DNA of 64,000 bases from Pseudomonadota bacterium (GTDB lineage: Bacteria; Pseudomonadota; Alphaproteobacteria; Micropepsales; Micropepsaceae), in contig JACQDN010000030.1 in NCBI GenBank assembly GCA_016201105.1, forward strand, positions 62,001-126,000. The letters run 5' to 3'. Both the position numbers and the translations under genes were made by a program. Positions 27,325 through 36,830 of the stretch are shown here, one piece after another (the first letter of the stretch is position 1; the number at the start of each line of letters is the position of its first letter). The notes beneath the pieces are model-generated. The model made no database searches. It was not told where the DNA came from and saw only the letters and a program-made list of their open reading frames with translations.

Positions 27325-28010
27325 GCGGCGACCGCCGCGTTGTCGGACGCAACGTGACCGTCGACAAAACGGACCTTGCGGTTGGCGTATTTCGCGATGT
27401 CTTCCTCATGGGTGACGAGGACGATCGTGAGCCCCTTTTCCTCGTTCAACGATTTGAGCAATTTCATGATCTCGTGGCTGCGCGCGCTGTCGAGATTGCC
27501 GGTGGGCTCGTCGGCAAACATCACCGAAGGATTGGTGACAAGGGCGCGCGCGATCGCCACGCGTTGCTGCTGGCCGCCGGATAGTTCGGATGCAGTGTGA
27601 TCTTCGCGGTCGGCGAGACCCACTTGCGCCAGCACTTCGCGCGCGAGCGCGCGCCGCTCCTCCCTCGCCATGCCGCGATAGATGAGCGGCAGTTCGAGAT
27701 TTTCCAGCGCCGTGGTGCGCTTGAGAAGATTGAAGCCCTGGAACACGAAGCCGATATAGTAGCGGCGCAGAAGCGCCAGCTGATCACGCGTGAGCGTGCC
27801 CACATCGGTGCCGCGGAAATAATAGCGCCCGCTCGTGGGCACATCGAGGCAGCCTAAAATATTCATCGCGGTGGATTTGCCAGAGCCCGAGGGGCCCATG
27901 ACGGCGACGAATTCGCCATCGTCGATGGCAAGATCAATGCCGGCGAGCGCGGTGACGGCCGCCTCGCCTGTGCCGTAGACCTTGGTTACCTGGCGGAGTT
28001 CGATGAGGAT
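27321..28010 (-). CDS. MacB-type ABC transporter ATPase, apparent AUC start
   Basis: The coding sequence extends upstream of the first ATG (27899): 37 in-frame codons encode ILIELRQVTKVYGTGEAAVT...FVAV, the normal first strands of this ATPase. No ATG, GTG or TTG occurs in that stretch. ATC at 28010 lies 8 bases after GGGGAG, so an AUC start is the simplest reading, giving about 229 aa. Walker A GPSGSGKST, LSGGQQQR signature and Walker B VMFADEP are intact. Starting at 27899 would delete the beta strand before Walker A. Function is firm, start is not. Confidence 0.8.
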   Translation of the reverse strand: MLIELRQVTKVYGTGEAAVTALAGIDLAIDDGEFVAVMGPSGSGKSTAMNILGCLDVPTSGRYYFRGTDVGTLTRDQLALLRRYYIGFVFQGFNLLKRTTALENLELPLIYRGMAREERRALAREVLAQVGLADREDHTASELSGGQQQRVAIARALVTNPSVMFADEPTGNLDSARSHEIMKLLKSLNEEKGLTIVLVTHEEDIAKYANRKVRFVDGHVASDNAAVAA

Positions 28011-29221
28011 TTGCTCTTCTCCCCATCCGGCGATTTGGTATCGACGACGACCTTGTCGTCTTCGCTCAGATCGCCGGAGATCACTTGCGTGAACTGGCCG
28101 TTGGTGGCGCCGAGCTTCAAATCGTGAGGCACGATGCTACTGCCGTCCTGCAGCCAGACGCGGCCGAGATTGGGGCCGAGCTTCAACGGCGGCGAATTGG
28201 CGACGACGTCGTCGGCCGGCGTGAAGCGCAATGCGCCGTTGGGAACGCGAAGCACGTCCTTCAGATTGGCGGCGTTGATTTCCGCGGTCGCCGTCATGCC
28301 GGGTTTCAAGAGCAGTGAGGGATTCTGCACCAAAAGCACGCCGCGATAGGTGACGACGCCCTGCTCGGTCTTGGGGGCGCTGTGCAATGAGATCAGTTTG
28401 GCGCCGAACTTTCGCGCCGGGTAGGCATCGACGGTGAAAATCGCTTGCATGCCTTCGCGCACCGAACCGACGTCCGCTTCATCGATATCGACGTCGAGCT
28501 CCATCAGCGAAAGATCGCTGGCAAGCGTGAAGACCACCGGCGTGGTCATCGCGGCGACCACGGTCTGACCCGGCTCGATCTTGCGATCCAGCACGACGCC
28601 GTCGATCGGCGAGAAGACCGTGGCTTTTGACAGCGTCGCTTCGTCGGATCGCACCTGCGCGCGCGCGAGTTCCACACCCGCTTTGGCGCGGCCATATTCG
28701 CCTTCGGCGTTGTCCACCTCCTGCGGCGACAGCGCGTTGCTCTTCCGTAAGACGCGATAACGTTTGATGGTTGCACTGGTTTGGGTGAGCGTGGCTTGGG
28801 CTTGCGCCAGCGACGCGCGCGCCTGGGCGAGCTGGGCCTGAATCTGGTCGGTGTTGATGCGGGCGAGCTTCTGGCCCTTTTTCACGCGGTCGTTGAAATC
28901 GACATACACCTCGTCGATACGGCCGGATATTTCGGCGCCGACATCGACCTGATCGCGCGGGGCAAGCGTGCCTGTGGCGCTGACGGTGATGGTGAGCGGG
29001 CCGCGGCTGACGTCCTGCGTCACATATTCGACGCGGGTGCCGCCGCCGAAAACCAGGCGCAGCACGAGCAGCAACACAAGAAGACCAACGCCGCCATAGA
29101 TGAGCTGACGGCGCGAGAAGCGGCCTTTGACGATCCCGCTCAGTCCCAGCCGCGCGGCCATGTCGGCGTCGGGTGCGGGATCGGAGCGAGGTGTTTTTTG
29201 GTCCAAGTCTGCCGCTCTCAT
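27986..29221 (-). CDS. MacA/HlyD-type periplasmic adaptor
   Basis: A 411-aa membrane-fusion protein: cytoplasmic N-terminus, one transmembrane helix (about 40-60), a lipoyl/barrel-sandwich domain (SGRIDEVYVDFNDRVKKGQKLARINTD), a coiled-coil hairpin rich in Ala and Gln (AQLAQARASLAQAQATL), and beta-barrel and membrane-proximal domains. It links the ABC pump to an outer-membrane channel. Its 3' end overlaps the start of the ATPase gene. No outer-membrane channel gene is adjacent. Confidence 0.92.
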   Translation of the reverse strand: MRAADLDQKTPRSDPAPDADMAARLGLSGIVKGRFSRRQLIYGGVGLLVLLLVLRLVFGGGTRVEYVTQDVSRGPLTITVSATGTLAPRDQVDVGAEISGRIDEVYVDFNDRVKKGQKLARINTDQIQAQLAQARASLAQAQATLTQTSATIKRYRVLRKSNALSPQEVDNAEGEYGRAKAGVELARAQVRSDEATLSKATVFSPIDGVVLDRKIEPGQTVVAAMTTPVVFTLASDLSLMELDVDIDEADVGSVREGMQAIFTVDAYPARKFGAKLISLHSAPKTEQGVVTYRGVLLVQNPSLLLKPGMTATAEINAANLKDVLRVPNGALRFTPADDVVANSPPLKLGPNLGRVWLQDGSSIVPHDLKLGATNGQFTQVISGDLSEDDKVVVDTKSPDGEKSKSSSNSAR

Positions 29222-29338
29222 TTCCCGAAGATTACACGGATTGAACGTCCGATTCCGGCGCCTGGCTCCAGGTTAAAGCGGGCTGCGCGGCGCGCTGTAT
29301 GTCTGCATTGGGCCCCACGGCGTCAAGGGCCGGTTTGT

Positions 29339-30865
29339 CTAACGGCAAGCCCCGGCACCCTGCAGCAACACATAACTCATGGTGTCACGGCGGTTTTGGG
29401 TGGTCAGCAGCGTGGCGGCCACATCACCGCGCGCCAGCGTCTTGCCGAGATCGGCATGCAAGACATCGCTCGCATAGGCTTTCAGTTGGGCCGGCATATC
29501 CTTCTTGCCTTCCCAGACCAGCAGGCATTCGCCGTTTTGCGGCGGGCCGAACACCGAATCGGGATAACCGGGCGTAACGATGCGCGAAGCCTGCATCACG
29601 TAGCGCAGATTGCCGCCCAGATCGTAGGTCGCCGCGACCACCGTGCCGCGCGCAAAGCCCGCCGCGCGAAAGGCCTGCGCATAGGACGGCATCGGCCAGT
29701 GCTCGCGGCAAACCCTGCAGGTCTCGCCTGTGGTTCGATAGATCCAGAACCTCGCACCCACGACCGCCAAGGCGAAGGCGAGCGCGAGGGCGGCGAAGAT
29801 CTTGTTCGAGCGTTCATAATCCGCGGCCAGCTTCACGCGCAGGAAGAACCAGATGAACAGCGGCATCGTGACCTGATGCATCCAGCGCGCCTTGAAGTTC
29901 TCCGTGCCGATGAAAAAAACGGCGACAAGCATCATCAAGGCGCCCGAGATCATCGCGATCTCATAGAGCCTCAGCCAATCGTGATCTTCGCTGTCGCCGG
30001 ATTCTGCGGGGAGTTTCTTGCAGGCGCGCCAATAGAGAATAGGAAAAAGTAGGGCTGCGGGAATGATCGCGCCGATCAGCGCAACGGCGAGATCACCCGC
30101 GCCTTTGAGCCAGCCCAGCGGATCGAACGACGGTCCCGCGCCTTTGGTGATCGTCTTGGCGAGGGCAAAGAGTGAATATTCATGCGTCGTCGCCCACCAG
30201 GCATAGGGTGCCACGATGAGGATGGCGATGAGCAGTGCGCCGAGAAGAGGGCCAAGTTTAAGACGCGCGCGCAACGAAGGGGTGAGCACGGTGCCGACCG
30301 CCATCGCCAGCGGCAGCACGACAAAAACATATTTCGAAAGAATGCCAAGGCCGGTAATGACGCCAAGCAGGATGTAGTCGAGCCAGCGCCCGCGCGTCAG
30401 CACCAGCGCATCTGCCCACAGATACGCCGCCAGCATCGAGGCCAGCAGCACCGTGTGCATCAGATCGATATGGGGCAGATAGCCCATGACGAAAGTGGTG
30501 AGCAGCGCGAACGTGGAAAGCGCTGCCAGCCTCACATCGCGAATGACGATCCGGGCGGCCGCGAAATAGGCGGCAAGCCCGAAACCCATCAGCAGATATT
30601 TGAGAAAAAAGAAGGCGGCGCGATTGGTGCCCGTGCCGGTCAGCGTCGCCCAGGTCAGCCAGGTGATGAGCGGGGGATGGCGGAAGCGATAGCCCCACTG
30701 CAGGCTCTGGCTGAACAGCATCTGCTCGGATTCGTCGAGCGTGAAGTTGGGCGAGAGCGATACGCGCACGAAGAGATGTACGAGGCAATAGACGAGGAAG
30801 ATCGCGAGCACGCTTTGCGGCTCGGCGAGCGACTCCCAAATCGTCTGCGACTTTCGCACGCTCAT
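29339..30865 (-). CDS. Glycosyltransferase family 39 (ArnT/PMT-like) membrane protein
   Basis: A 508-aa polytopic protein with about ten hydrophobic helices and the acidic motif LDESEQMLFSQ in the first periplasmic loop, typical of GT-C polyprenyl-phosphate sugar transferases such as ArnT. It likely moves a sugar from a polyprenyl phosphate to an envelope acceptor. The gene overlaps the upstream GT2 gene (ATGA), whose product would supply the polyprenyl-linked sugar. The acceptor is unknown. Confidence 0.9.
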   Translation of the reverse strand: MSVRKSQTIWESLAEPQSVLAIFLVYCLVHLFVRVSLSPNFTLDESEQMLFSQSLQWGYRFRHPPLITWLTWATLTGTGTNRAAFFFLKYLLMGFGLAAYFAAARIVIRDVRLAALSTFALLTTFVMGYLPHIDLMHTVLLASMLAAYLWADALVLTRGRWLDYILLGVITGLGILSKYVFVVLPLAMAVGTVLTPSLRARLKLGPLLGALLIAILIVAPYAWWATTHEYSLFALAKTITKGAGPSFDPLGWLKGAGDLAVALIGAIIPAALLFPILYWRACKKLPAESGDSEDHDWLRLYEIAMISGALMMLVAVFFIGTENFKARWMHQVTMPLFIWFFLRVKLAADYERSNKIFAALALAFALAVVGARFWIYRTTGETCRVCREHWPMPSYAQAFRAAGFARGTVVAATYDLGGNLRYVMQASRIVTPGYPDSVFGPPQNGECLLVWEGKKDMPAQLKAYASDVLHADLGKTLARGDVAATLLTTQNRRDTMSYVLLQGAGACR

Positions 30866-31623
30866 TGGCGCGGAATTTCATCGCTTACGGCCAGCGTGCC
30901 GCGCTGCGTGAGCCAGAAGACGCCCATCAGGTCGAAGATGCCGGCACCGAGACGGCCGAAGAAGCCGTATTTGGAAACGCCGGCGGCGCGCGGGCGATCT
31001 TCGATGGGGATCTGCATGATGTCGTAACCAGCGCGGCGCACCAGCGCGGGAATGAAACGATGCATGCCATCGAAGAAGGGTAGCTTCACCGCGATCTCGC
31101 GGCGGATGAGCTTGAAGCCGCAACCGGTATCGGCGGTGTCGTCGCGCAACAAACTGCGGCGCACGAAATTGGCGGTGCGCGAAGAGAGCCATTTGACGAC
31201 GCCGTCATTGCGCCGCTTGCGCCGGCCGGAGACGAGGCCGAGGGTTGCCGCCGGTCCCATTTCACCGTTTTGAGGCGCGTGAATGATCTTCCAGATCCGC
31301 GCGACGTCGGCCGGATCGTTCTGGCGATCGCCGTCGAGGGTCTGAATCCACGGCGCGCGCGCCGCCCAGAAGCCGGTGACAAGTCCCGCGCTCTTGCCGG
31401 AGCGCTTTCTGTGTTTCAGCAGACGCACGCGCGGGCTTTTCGCCTGGGCCTGCTTCAATTCTGCAGCTGTGGCATCGGAAGAACCGTCATCGACGAAGAT
31501 GATCTCGAAGCTGACGAGACCGCTCAGCGCAGCCTCGACCTCATCCAGCAGCGGCAGGATGTTTCCCGCTTCGTTGTAGACCGGCACGACGACGGAGAGT
31601 TGGGGCTGGCCGGGATCGGCCAT
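30862..31623 (-). CDS. Family 2 glycosyltransferase (polyprenyl-phosphate sugar synthase type)
   Basis: A 253-aa GT-A enzyme starting LSVVVPVYNEAGNILPLLDEVE, with FVDDGSSDAT and the DxD-like LDGDRQNDP. It resembles dolichol-phosphate mannosyltransferase/ArnC-type enzymes, which attach a sugar to a lipid carrier. One hydrophobic segment near the C-terminus (GRLGAGIFDLMGVFWL) may contact the membrane. It is the first gene of the GT2-GT39 pair. Confidence 0.92.
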   Translation of the reverse strand: MADPGQPQLSVVVPVYNEAGNILPLLDEVEAALSGLVSFEIIFVDDGSSDATAAELKQAQAKSPRVRLLKHRKRSGKSAGLVTGFWAARAPWIQTLDGDRQNDPADVARIWKIIHAPQNGEMGPAATLGLVSGRRKRRNDGVVKWLSSRTANFVRRSLLRDDTADTGCGFKLIRREIAVKLPFFDGMHRFIPALVRRAGYDIMQIPIEDRPRAAGVSKYGFFGRLGAGIFDLMGVFWLTQRGTLAVSDEIPRQ

Positions 31624-31736
31624 CAGAACCTCGCAGGCATAAGCGGGGCGTGACTACGCGGTTTGACCCATTTCGGCAAGCAAAGCCCGGCTTTTCGGCA
31701 GATTTCCGGCGTCTCTCAACGATTTAGGCAAGATGT

Positions 31737-31750
31737 TTAACGCCCGTTAA
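31737..31750. promoter_or_regulatory. TTAA-N6-TTAA element upstream of PBP1A
   Basis: TTAA (31737-31740) and TTAA (31747-31750) are separated by 6 bp, 45-58 bp before the PBP1A ATG. The alphaproteobacterial cell-cycle regulator CtrA recognises TTAA-N7-TTAA; the spacing here is one short, although TTTA-N7-TTAAC can also be read. Treat as a possible CtrA-like site. Confidence 0.25.
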
Positions 31751-31794
31751 CCGATGGCGCTTAGGAATCCCTCTTCCGGAGCTTGAACCCTGTC

Positions 31795-33750
31795 ATGGCC
31801 TCTCCGCCCAAGATCGTTCCGCGCCAACGCACTCCCGCCGATTCCGCCGGTGGCGCAGCGCGTCCCCGTAAGAAGAAGCCCAAGACCAAGCGCACCTGGC
31901 CTTACGCGCTTGCGCTGCTGGGCGCCTGGGGCGCGATCTTCGGCGCGGTGTTCTTCTTTCGCTGGGTCTCAGATCTTCCCGACACCAACGATCTTCTCGC
32001 CAAGGGTCCGTCGCACGACGTGACCATTCTGGATTCGCACGGACGGCTGATCGCGCGGCGCGGCCTCACCCAGGGCCAGATGGTGCTGGCTGCCAATTTG
32101 CCCGACTACGTGCCCAATGCCTTCATCGCCATCGAAGACCGGCGCTTTCGCTATCACCCGGGCCTTGATCCCATCGGTCTGGTGCGCGCCGCAGTGGAGA
32201 ACGCCGTCGCCGGACATGTGGTGCAGGGCGGCTCCACGCTAACGCAGCAGCTGGCCAAAAACCTTTTTCTCGATCCCAACCGCACCTTCGACCGCAAGAT
32301 GCAGGAAGCAATGCTCGCGCTGTATCTGGAGTCGCGCTACAGCAAGGACCAGATCCTCTCGCTCTACCTGAACCGCGTTTATTTCGGCGCCGGCACTTAC
32401 GGCATCGAAGCGGCCTCCGAGCGCTTCTTCGGCAAACCCGCGGCAGCGCTTTCGCTTCCGGAAGCGGCGATGCTGGCAGGCAGCGTGAAGGCGCCTGCCC
32501 GTTTCAATCCGCTGACCGACACCGACGCTTCTTTCGAACGCGGGCGCACGGTTTTGCGCGCGATGCAGGATGCGGGTTTCATCGACGACAAGACGCGGGC
32601 CGAAGCCGAATCGACGCGCCCGCGCGTGGTGCATGGGACGGGCACACCGGGCTCTGGCTATTTCGCCGATTGGATCATGGCGCATCTGCACGAATATGTC
32701 GGCGATTTCGACAAGCCGATCGTCGTGGAGACGACCTTCGATATCGACATGCAGAACGAGGCGGAGCGCGCGGTCACCCGTGGGCTCGCCAAGGACGGCG
32801 TCTCGCTCAACGTGAACCAGGCAGCGCTCGTCGCCATGACGCCGGACGGTGCCATTCGTGCGATGGTGGGCGGCAAATCCTATGGCCTCAGCCCGTTCAA
32901 TCGCGCGACGGACGCCGAACGCCAGCCGGGCTCGGCCTTCAAGCCGTTCGTCTATCTGACCGCCTTCGAACGCGGGCACACGCCGGACGATCTGATGAAT
33001 GACGGACCGGTGAGAATCGGAAAATGGAGTCCCGGCAACTATGAAGGGCGCTACGAAGGCGAGATCACGCTGACGCGCGCCTTTGCGAAATCGTCCAACG
33101 CGGTCGCCGCACAGTTGACGGCTGAAGCCGGACCGCACGCGGTGGCGCGCACCGCCCATCGCCTCGGTATCGCTTCGCCTCTGTCCGAAGTTTCTTCGCT
33201 GGCGCTCGGCACCTCGGTGGTCACGCCGCTCGAACTCACCGCCGCCTATGCACCGTTCGCCAATGGCGGCGACGGCGTGGTCCCATACGGCATCGTGCGC
33301 ATTCACACCAAGGACGGCAAAACGCTGTGGACCCGCAACGCATCGAAGCCGGCGCGGGTAATGAGCGAGCAGAACGCCCGCGAACTTTCACAATTGATGA
33401 CCGAAGTGGTGACGACGGGCACCGGCAAGGCAGCCAAACTCGACGAGCGGCCCAGCGCCGGCAAGACCGGCACGACACAGGATTTCCACGACGCGTGGTT
33501 CGTGGGCTTCAGCGCCGATCTCGTCTGCGGCGTGTGGATCGGCAATGACAATTACACACCGATGAATCATGCCACCGGCGGCAGTCTGCCGGCCCGCGTC
33601 TTTAAATCGTTCATGGAAGATGCCGAGACCGGCATCCCAGTGCGGCCGCTCAACGGCCTGGCTTTGCCGGTGGCTGCGAACGACGCGTCTCAGACCAGCG
33701 GCACGGGCAGCTTCGACAGTTTTCTCGACCGCCTGCTGAACGGGAATTAG
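31795..33750 (+). CDS. Class A penicillin-binding protein (PBP1A family)
   Basis: About 651 aa from ATG 31795; a TTG start 12 bases upstream is possible. A basic N-terminus precedes one transmembrane helix (about 36-56). The transglycosylase domain carries catalytic Glu114 in [11 protein letters not shown] and [12 protein letters not shown]. The transpeptidase domain has S380-A-F-K, S433-S-N and K557-T-G. It polymerises and cross-links peptidoglycan in the periplasm. It is shorter than E. coli PBP1A because the OB-like insert is absent. Confidence 0.94.
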   Translation: MASPPKIVPRQRTPADSAGGAARPRKKKPKTKRTWPYALALLGAWGAIFGAVFFFRWVSDLPDTNDLLAKGPSHDVTILDSHGRLIARRGLTQGQMVLAANLPDYVPNAFIAIEDRRFRYHPGLDPIGLVRAAVENAVAGHVVQGGSTLTQQLAKNLFLDPNRTFDRKMQEAMLALYLESRYSKDQILSLYLNRVYFGAGTYGIEAASERFFGKPAAALSLPEAAMLAGSVKAPARFNPLTDTDASFERGRTVLRAMQDAGFIDDKTRAEAESTRPRVVHGTGTPGSGYFADWIMAHLHEYVGDFDKPIVVETTFDIDMQNEAERAVTRGLAKDGVSLNVNQAALVAMTPDGAIRAMVGGKSYGLSPFNRATDAERQPGSAFKPFVYLTAFERGHTPDDLMNDGPVRIGKWSPGNYEGRYEGEITLTRAFAKSSNAVAAQLTAEAGPHAVARTAHRLGIASPLSEVSSLALGTSVVTPLELTAAYAPFANGGDGVVPYGIVRIHTKDGKTLWTRNASKPARVMSEQNARELSQLMTEVVTTGTGKAAKLDERPSAGKTGTTQDFHDAWFVGFSADLVCGVWIGNDNYTPMNHATGGSLPARVFKSFMEDAETGIPVRPLNGLALPVAANDASQTSGTGSFDSFLDRLLNGN

Positions 33751-33868
33751 ATCGCGTTCAAACCTTCCACTTCTCGCGTTACGCCGCCGGTTGAAGAATG
33801 GATTCACGCGGAGGCGCGGAGCCGCGGAGTTCTCAACGCTTCACCAGTCTACTCCACTGCTCCGCGTG

Positions 33869-34633
33869 CTAACCCGCGACACGCGGCGCGTAGCTGTGCA
33901 AAAGTATGCCGTTGCGGCTGAGCCAGGCTTGCGGCGATTTCACATCGTCGACCAATTCGCGCACCAGACGCCAGAACCGCATGCCGTGATTCATCTCGCG
34001 CAAATGCGCCACTTCATGGGCCACGACGTAATCGAGCACGAAATCCGGCGCGAGAATGAGGCGCCAGGAATAGGAGAGCAGTTTGGTGGACGAACACGAA
34101 CCCCAGCGGCTCGCCGTGTCGCGCACGGTAATGCGTTTGGGCGAAACCTCCAGCTTGGCGGCGTGCGCAAAAGTGCGTTCTTCCAGCGCCTTGCGCGCTT
34201 CGCGCTTGAGAAAATCCAAGATCCGGCGCGGAGCGTGTTCGCTGCGGCCACCGACGAAAATCGCCGGGCGCGCGCCCTCCAAACCGGTCCAAACCGGCGC
34301 GCTTCCGCTCTCGCCCTTGCGGATGATGTGTTCCTCGCCTCGAAACAGGATCAGTTGATCCAACGCGAGAGGTATGGGCGCGGGCACATGGGCGAGCTTT
34401 TTCGCGATCCAATCCGATTCGCCGCGCGCGAAATCGAGCGCATGTCCCAGGGCCCGGCGCGACGGCGCCACCACGGTGATTTCCCCGGTGGAGGGATGCA
34501 CTTTCACGATCAAGCGGCGGGCGCGCGGATTGTGTTTTAGGGTGACCGGCACGAATTCGCCGTCGATTCGCAGCAGTTCGCGACTCGCCAATTGGCGAGA
34601 TGCGCTGTGCGAGGGTGCCGCAGTTTTACGCAT
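33869..34633 (-). CDS. YgjP-like metal-dependent hydrolase (DUF45/M48-like)
   Basis: A 254-aa protein whose C-terminal half has the zinc site VVAHEVAHLREMNHG (HExxH plus a further acidic/His region) of YgjP/WLM metallopeptidases. The N-terminal half is beta-rich (NPRARRLIVKVHPSTGEITVVAPSRR). It is probably a cytoplasmic peptidase-like enzyme; its substrate is unknown. Divergent from the VOC-dsbB-coq7-GNAT operon. Confidence 0.88.
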   Translation of the reverse strand: MRKTAAPSHSASRQLASRELLRIDGEFVPVTLKHNPRARRLIVKVHPSTGEITVVAPSRRALGHALDFARGESDWIAKKLAHVPAPIPLALDQLILFRGEEHIIRKGESGSAPVWTGLEGARPAIFVGGRSEHAPRRILDFLKREARKALEERTFAHAAKLEVSPKRITVRDTASRWGSCSSTKLLSYSWRLILAPDFVLDYVVAHEVAHLREMNHGMRFWRLVRELVDDVKSPQAWLSRNGILLHSYAPRVAG

Positions 34634-34698
34634 GGGCCGTCCCTTTAGAGTACTTCAGAACACTTCCCTCATGCGAACTTCCGCGAGAGAATGAGGCT

Positions 34699-35145
34699 AT
34701 GACCGCACATTCCGATTTGGCCCATTCCCCCTTGGCCCGTTTCCATCTCGCCTTCCCCGTCCGCGATCTTGCCGAAGCGCGCGCGTTTTACGGTGAACTC
34801 CTGGGTTGCAAGGAAGGCCGCTCGTCGGACGAATGGGTCGACTTCGACTTCTTCGGCCACCAAATCGTTGCGCATTTAAGCGCGAATGAGCCTCGAACCC
34901 AAGCGCATAATTCTGTTGACGGCGAGGATGTTCCTGTGCGCCATTTCGGCGTGATCCTTTCGCTCGATGCGTGGCGCGCACTTGCCGACAGGCTCAAACG
35001 CGCCAATGTCAAGTTCACCATCGCGCCACAGATTCGTTTTGAGGGTCAGCCGGGAGAACAAGCGACGTTTTTCTTCACCGATCCTTCCGGCAATGCTCTG
35101 GAATTCAAAGCTTTCGCCGACGAAAAAAAGATTTTCGCAAAATGA
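34699..35145 (+). CDS. VOC-family (glyoxalase-like) protein
   Basis: A 148-aa paired beta-alpha-beta-beta-beta protein: HLAFPVRDLAEARAFYGELLGC at the start and FFTDPSGNALEFKAF at the end, with His, Glu and other metal-ligand candidates at the usual places. Related proteins act as dioxygenase-like or lyase enzymes; specificity is unknown. The TGA overlaps the dsbB ATG, so it heads a four-gene operon. Confidence 0.85.
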   Translation: MTAHSDLAHSPLARFHLAFPVRDLAEARAFYGELLGCKEGRSSDEWVDFDFFGHQIVAHLSANEPRTQAHNSVDGEDVPVRHFGVILSLDAWRALADRLKRANVKFTIAPQIRFEGQPGEQATFFFTDPSGNALEFKAFADEKKIFAK

Positions 35146-35621
35146 ATCCAACACCGCAAAATGTAGCGATGGCTTTGGGCGCGGTGTCGCTCTCTCTCAT
35201 TTTGGGAGCGCTGGCGTTTCAATATATCGGCCACATTCCCCCATGCGAGATGTGCCATTGGCAACGCTGGCCTCACATCGCCGCGGCCGTCGTGGGCTTG
35301 CGCGGCGGTCTTTATTTGAGACATGGCGCGCTGCCCGCCCGATTCGACAAGCCGATCGCGTGGCTCACGATTCTGCTGGTCGCCACGGCGGGCGGGATCG
35401 GCGTGTTTCATGCGGGCGTGGAATGGCAGTGGTGGCAGGGACCAACCGCCTGCACCGGCAATGCCTTTCACGGGGTGATGGACCTGAGCGCGCCGATCGT
35501 GCGCTGCGACATCGCGGCCTGGCGGCTCTTCGGCCTTTCGCTCGCCGGATACAATGCGCTGATCTCGTTAAGTCTTGCTGGATTGGGAACATGGCTGCTG
35601 GCAAAGACAAAAAAGTCATGA
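35142..35621 (+). CDS. dsbB: Disulfide bond formation protein DsbB
   Basis: A 159-aa inner-membrane protein with four helices. The redox pairs are visible: CEMC in IPPCEMCHWQRWPH, and two cysteines in the second periplasmic loop (TACTGNAF and VRCDIAAW). DsbB reoxidises the periplasmic oxidase DsbA and passes electrons to quinone. It is followed by coq7, an ubiquinone-synthesis gene, with an ATGA overlap; the pairing of a quinone user and a quinone maker is notable. dsbA is not in the window. Confidence 0.92.
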   Translation: MNPTPQNVAMALGAVSLSLILGALAFQYIGHIPPCEMCHWQRWPHIAAAVVGLRGGLYLRHGALPARFDKPIAWLTILLVATAGGIGVFHAGVEWQWWQGPTACTGNAFHGVMDLSAPIVRCDIAAWRLFGLSLAGYNALISLSLAGLGTWLLAKTKKS

Positions 35622-36175
35622 GCGCCAGCCGCGGCAGAAGGCCCGCAGCCCCCGGCAGCAAGACGTCGCGCGATGTCGAAGCGATGATCCGCGTGGATCA
35701 CGCCGGCGAATATGGCGCCGTGCGCATCTACGAAGGGCAGCTTGCCGTTCTGGGCGGGCGCAAATCGAAAGCCGTCGACGCCATCCGCGAAATGGCCGAG
35801 CAGGAACAGCGCCATTTGAAACGCTTCGATGCGCTCATCAACGAACGCCGGGTGCGGCCGACCGCGCTGGAGCCCGTCTGGCGCGTCGCAGGCTTCGCGC
35901 TGGGCGCAGCGACCGCTCTGATGGGCGAAAAAGCGGCCATGGCCTGCACCGCGGCGGTCGAAGAGGTGATCGACAATCACTATGCGAGCCAAGTGGAAAA
36001 GCTCGATCACGATCCGGATCTGAAAGCGACCGTCGAAGATTTCCGCGGCGAGGAAGTCGCCCATCGCGACAAGGCCATCGCCCACGGCGCGGAGGAAGCC
36101 CCCGGCTACCGGCTCTTAAGCGAAACCATCAAGGCAGGCTGCCGCCTCGCCATCAAACTCTCCGAGCGCCTATGA
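35618..36175 (+). CDS. coq7: COQ7-type demethoxyubiquinone hydroxylase
   Basis: About 185 aa from the ATG at 35618, which overlaps the dsbB stop (ATGA); an ATG at 35591 would add nine residues. The di-iron ligands are arranged as Glu in HAGEYGA, EQEQRH, Glu in AVEEVIDNHY and EEVAH. COQ7 hydroxylates 2-polyprenyl-3-methyl-6-methoxy-benzoquinol in aerobic ubiquinone synthesis. It is a ferritin-like membrane-associated enzyme. Confidence 0.93.
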   Translation: MSASRGRRPAAPGSKTSRDVEAMIRVDHAGEYGAVRIYEGQLAVLGGRKSKAVDAIREMAEQEQRHLKRFDALINERRVRPTALEPVWRVAGFALGAATALMGEKAAMACTAAVEEVIDNHYASQVEKLDHDPDLKATVEDFRGEEVAHRDKAIAHGAEEAPGYRLLSETIKAGCRLAIKLSERL

Positions 36176-36828
36176 ACGAGACTGATGACCGTCACGCGCG
36201 GCTGCAGGCTGCCGCGCATCCGCGCCGCGCCACCGCGAACGACACCGAAAAGCTCGCGCGGTTGTTTGCGGCCGCCTTCATGACCGATCCGGTGATGGAC
36301 TGGGTGGCGCGCCGCGGGCCCAAACGCGCCATCGGGCTCGAGCGTTTTTTCTATTGGCTGATGAGCGTGCGCGCGATCCCCTTCGGCGAAGTATGGATGA
36401 GCGACGACGGCGGCGCCGCGGCCGCCTGGCTTCCGCCCGATGTTCCGGCCACCGCGGGCGGCTTTTGGGACCAGATGCGGCTGATGCCGATGTTCCTGAG
36501 GCTGTGCGGCCTTCCTCGTATGCTGCGCGGACAAGCGATGGGCGATGCGATGGAGAAACATCATCCTCACGAGCGGCATTACTATCTCGCCTTCGTGGCG
36601 GTGGCGCCGCGATTGCAAGGCCTGGGGCTCGGTTCGGCGATCATGGATGCCACGATCGCGCACGTCGATGCTGAGGGGCTTCCCGCTTATCTGGAAAATT
36701 CCAATCCCAAGAACGCCAAGCTCTATGAGCGCTGCGGCTTCGTGCGTCGGCAGAACATCGCGCCGAAACAGGCCCCGCCGCTGATTGCGATGTGGCGCGA
36801 TGCGCGAAACCGCATAGGGAGCAGCTAA
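36172..36828 (+). CDS. GNAT-family N-acetyltransferase
   Basis: A 218-aa protein whose ATG overlaps the coq7 stop (ATGA). The acetyl-CoA-binding motif is VAVAPRLQGLGLGSAIM (R/Q-x-x-G-x-G/A) at about residue 140, followed by the NPKNAKLYERCGF core. The substrate is unknown. It is the last gene of VOC-dsbB-coq7-GNAT and is followed by a family B repeat. Confidence 0.87.
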   Translation: MNETDDRHARLQAAAHPRRATANDTEKLARLFAAAFMTDPVMDWVARRGPKRAIGLERFFYWLMSVRAIPFGEVWMSDDGGAAAAWLPPDVPATAGGFWDQMRLMPMFLRLCGLPRMLRGQAMGDAMEKHHPHERHYYLAFVAVAPRLQGLGLGSAIMDATIAHVDAEGLPAYLENSNPKNAKLYERCGFVRRQNIAPKQAPPLIAMWRDARNRIGSS

Positions 36829-36830
36829 TT

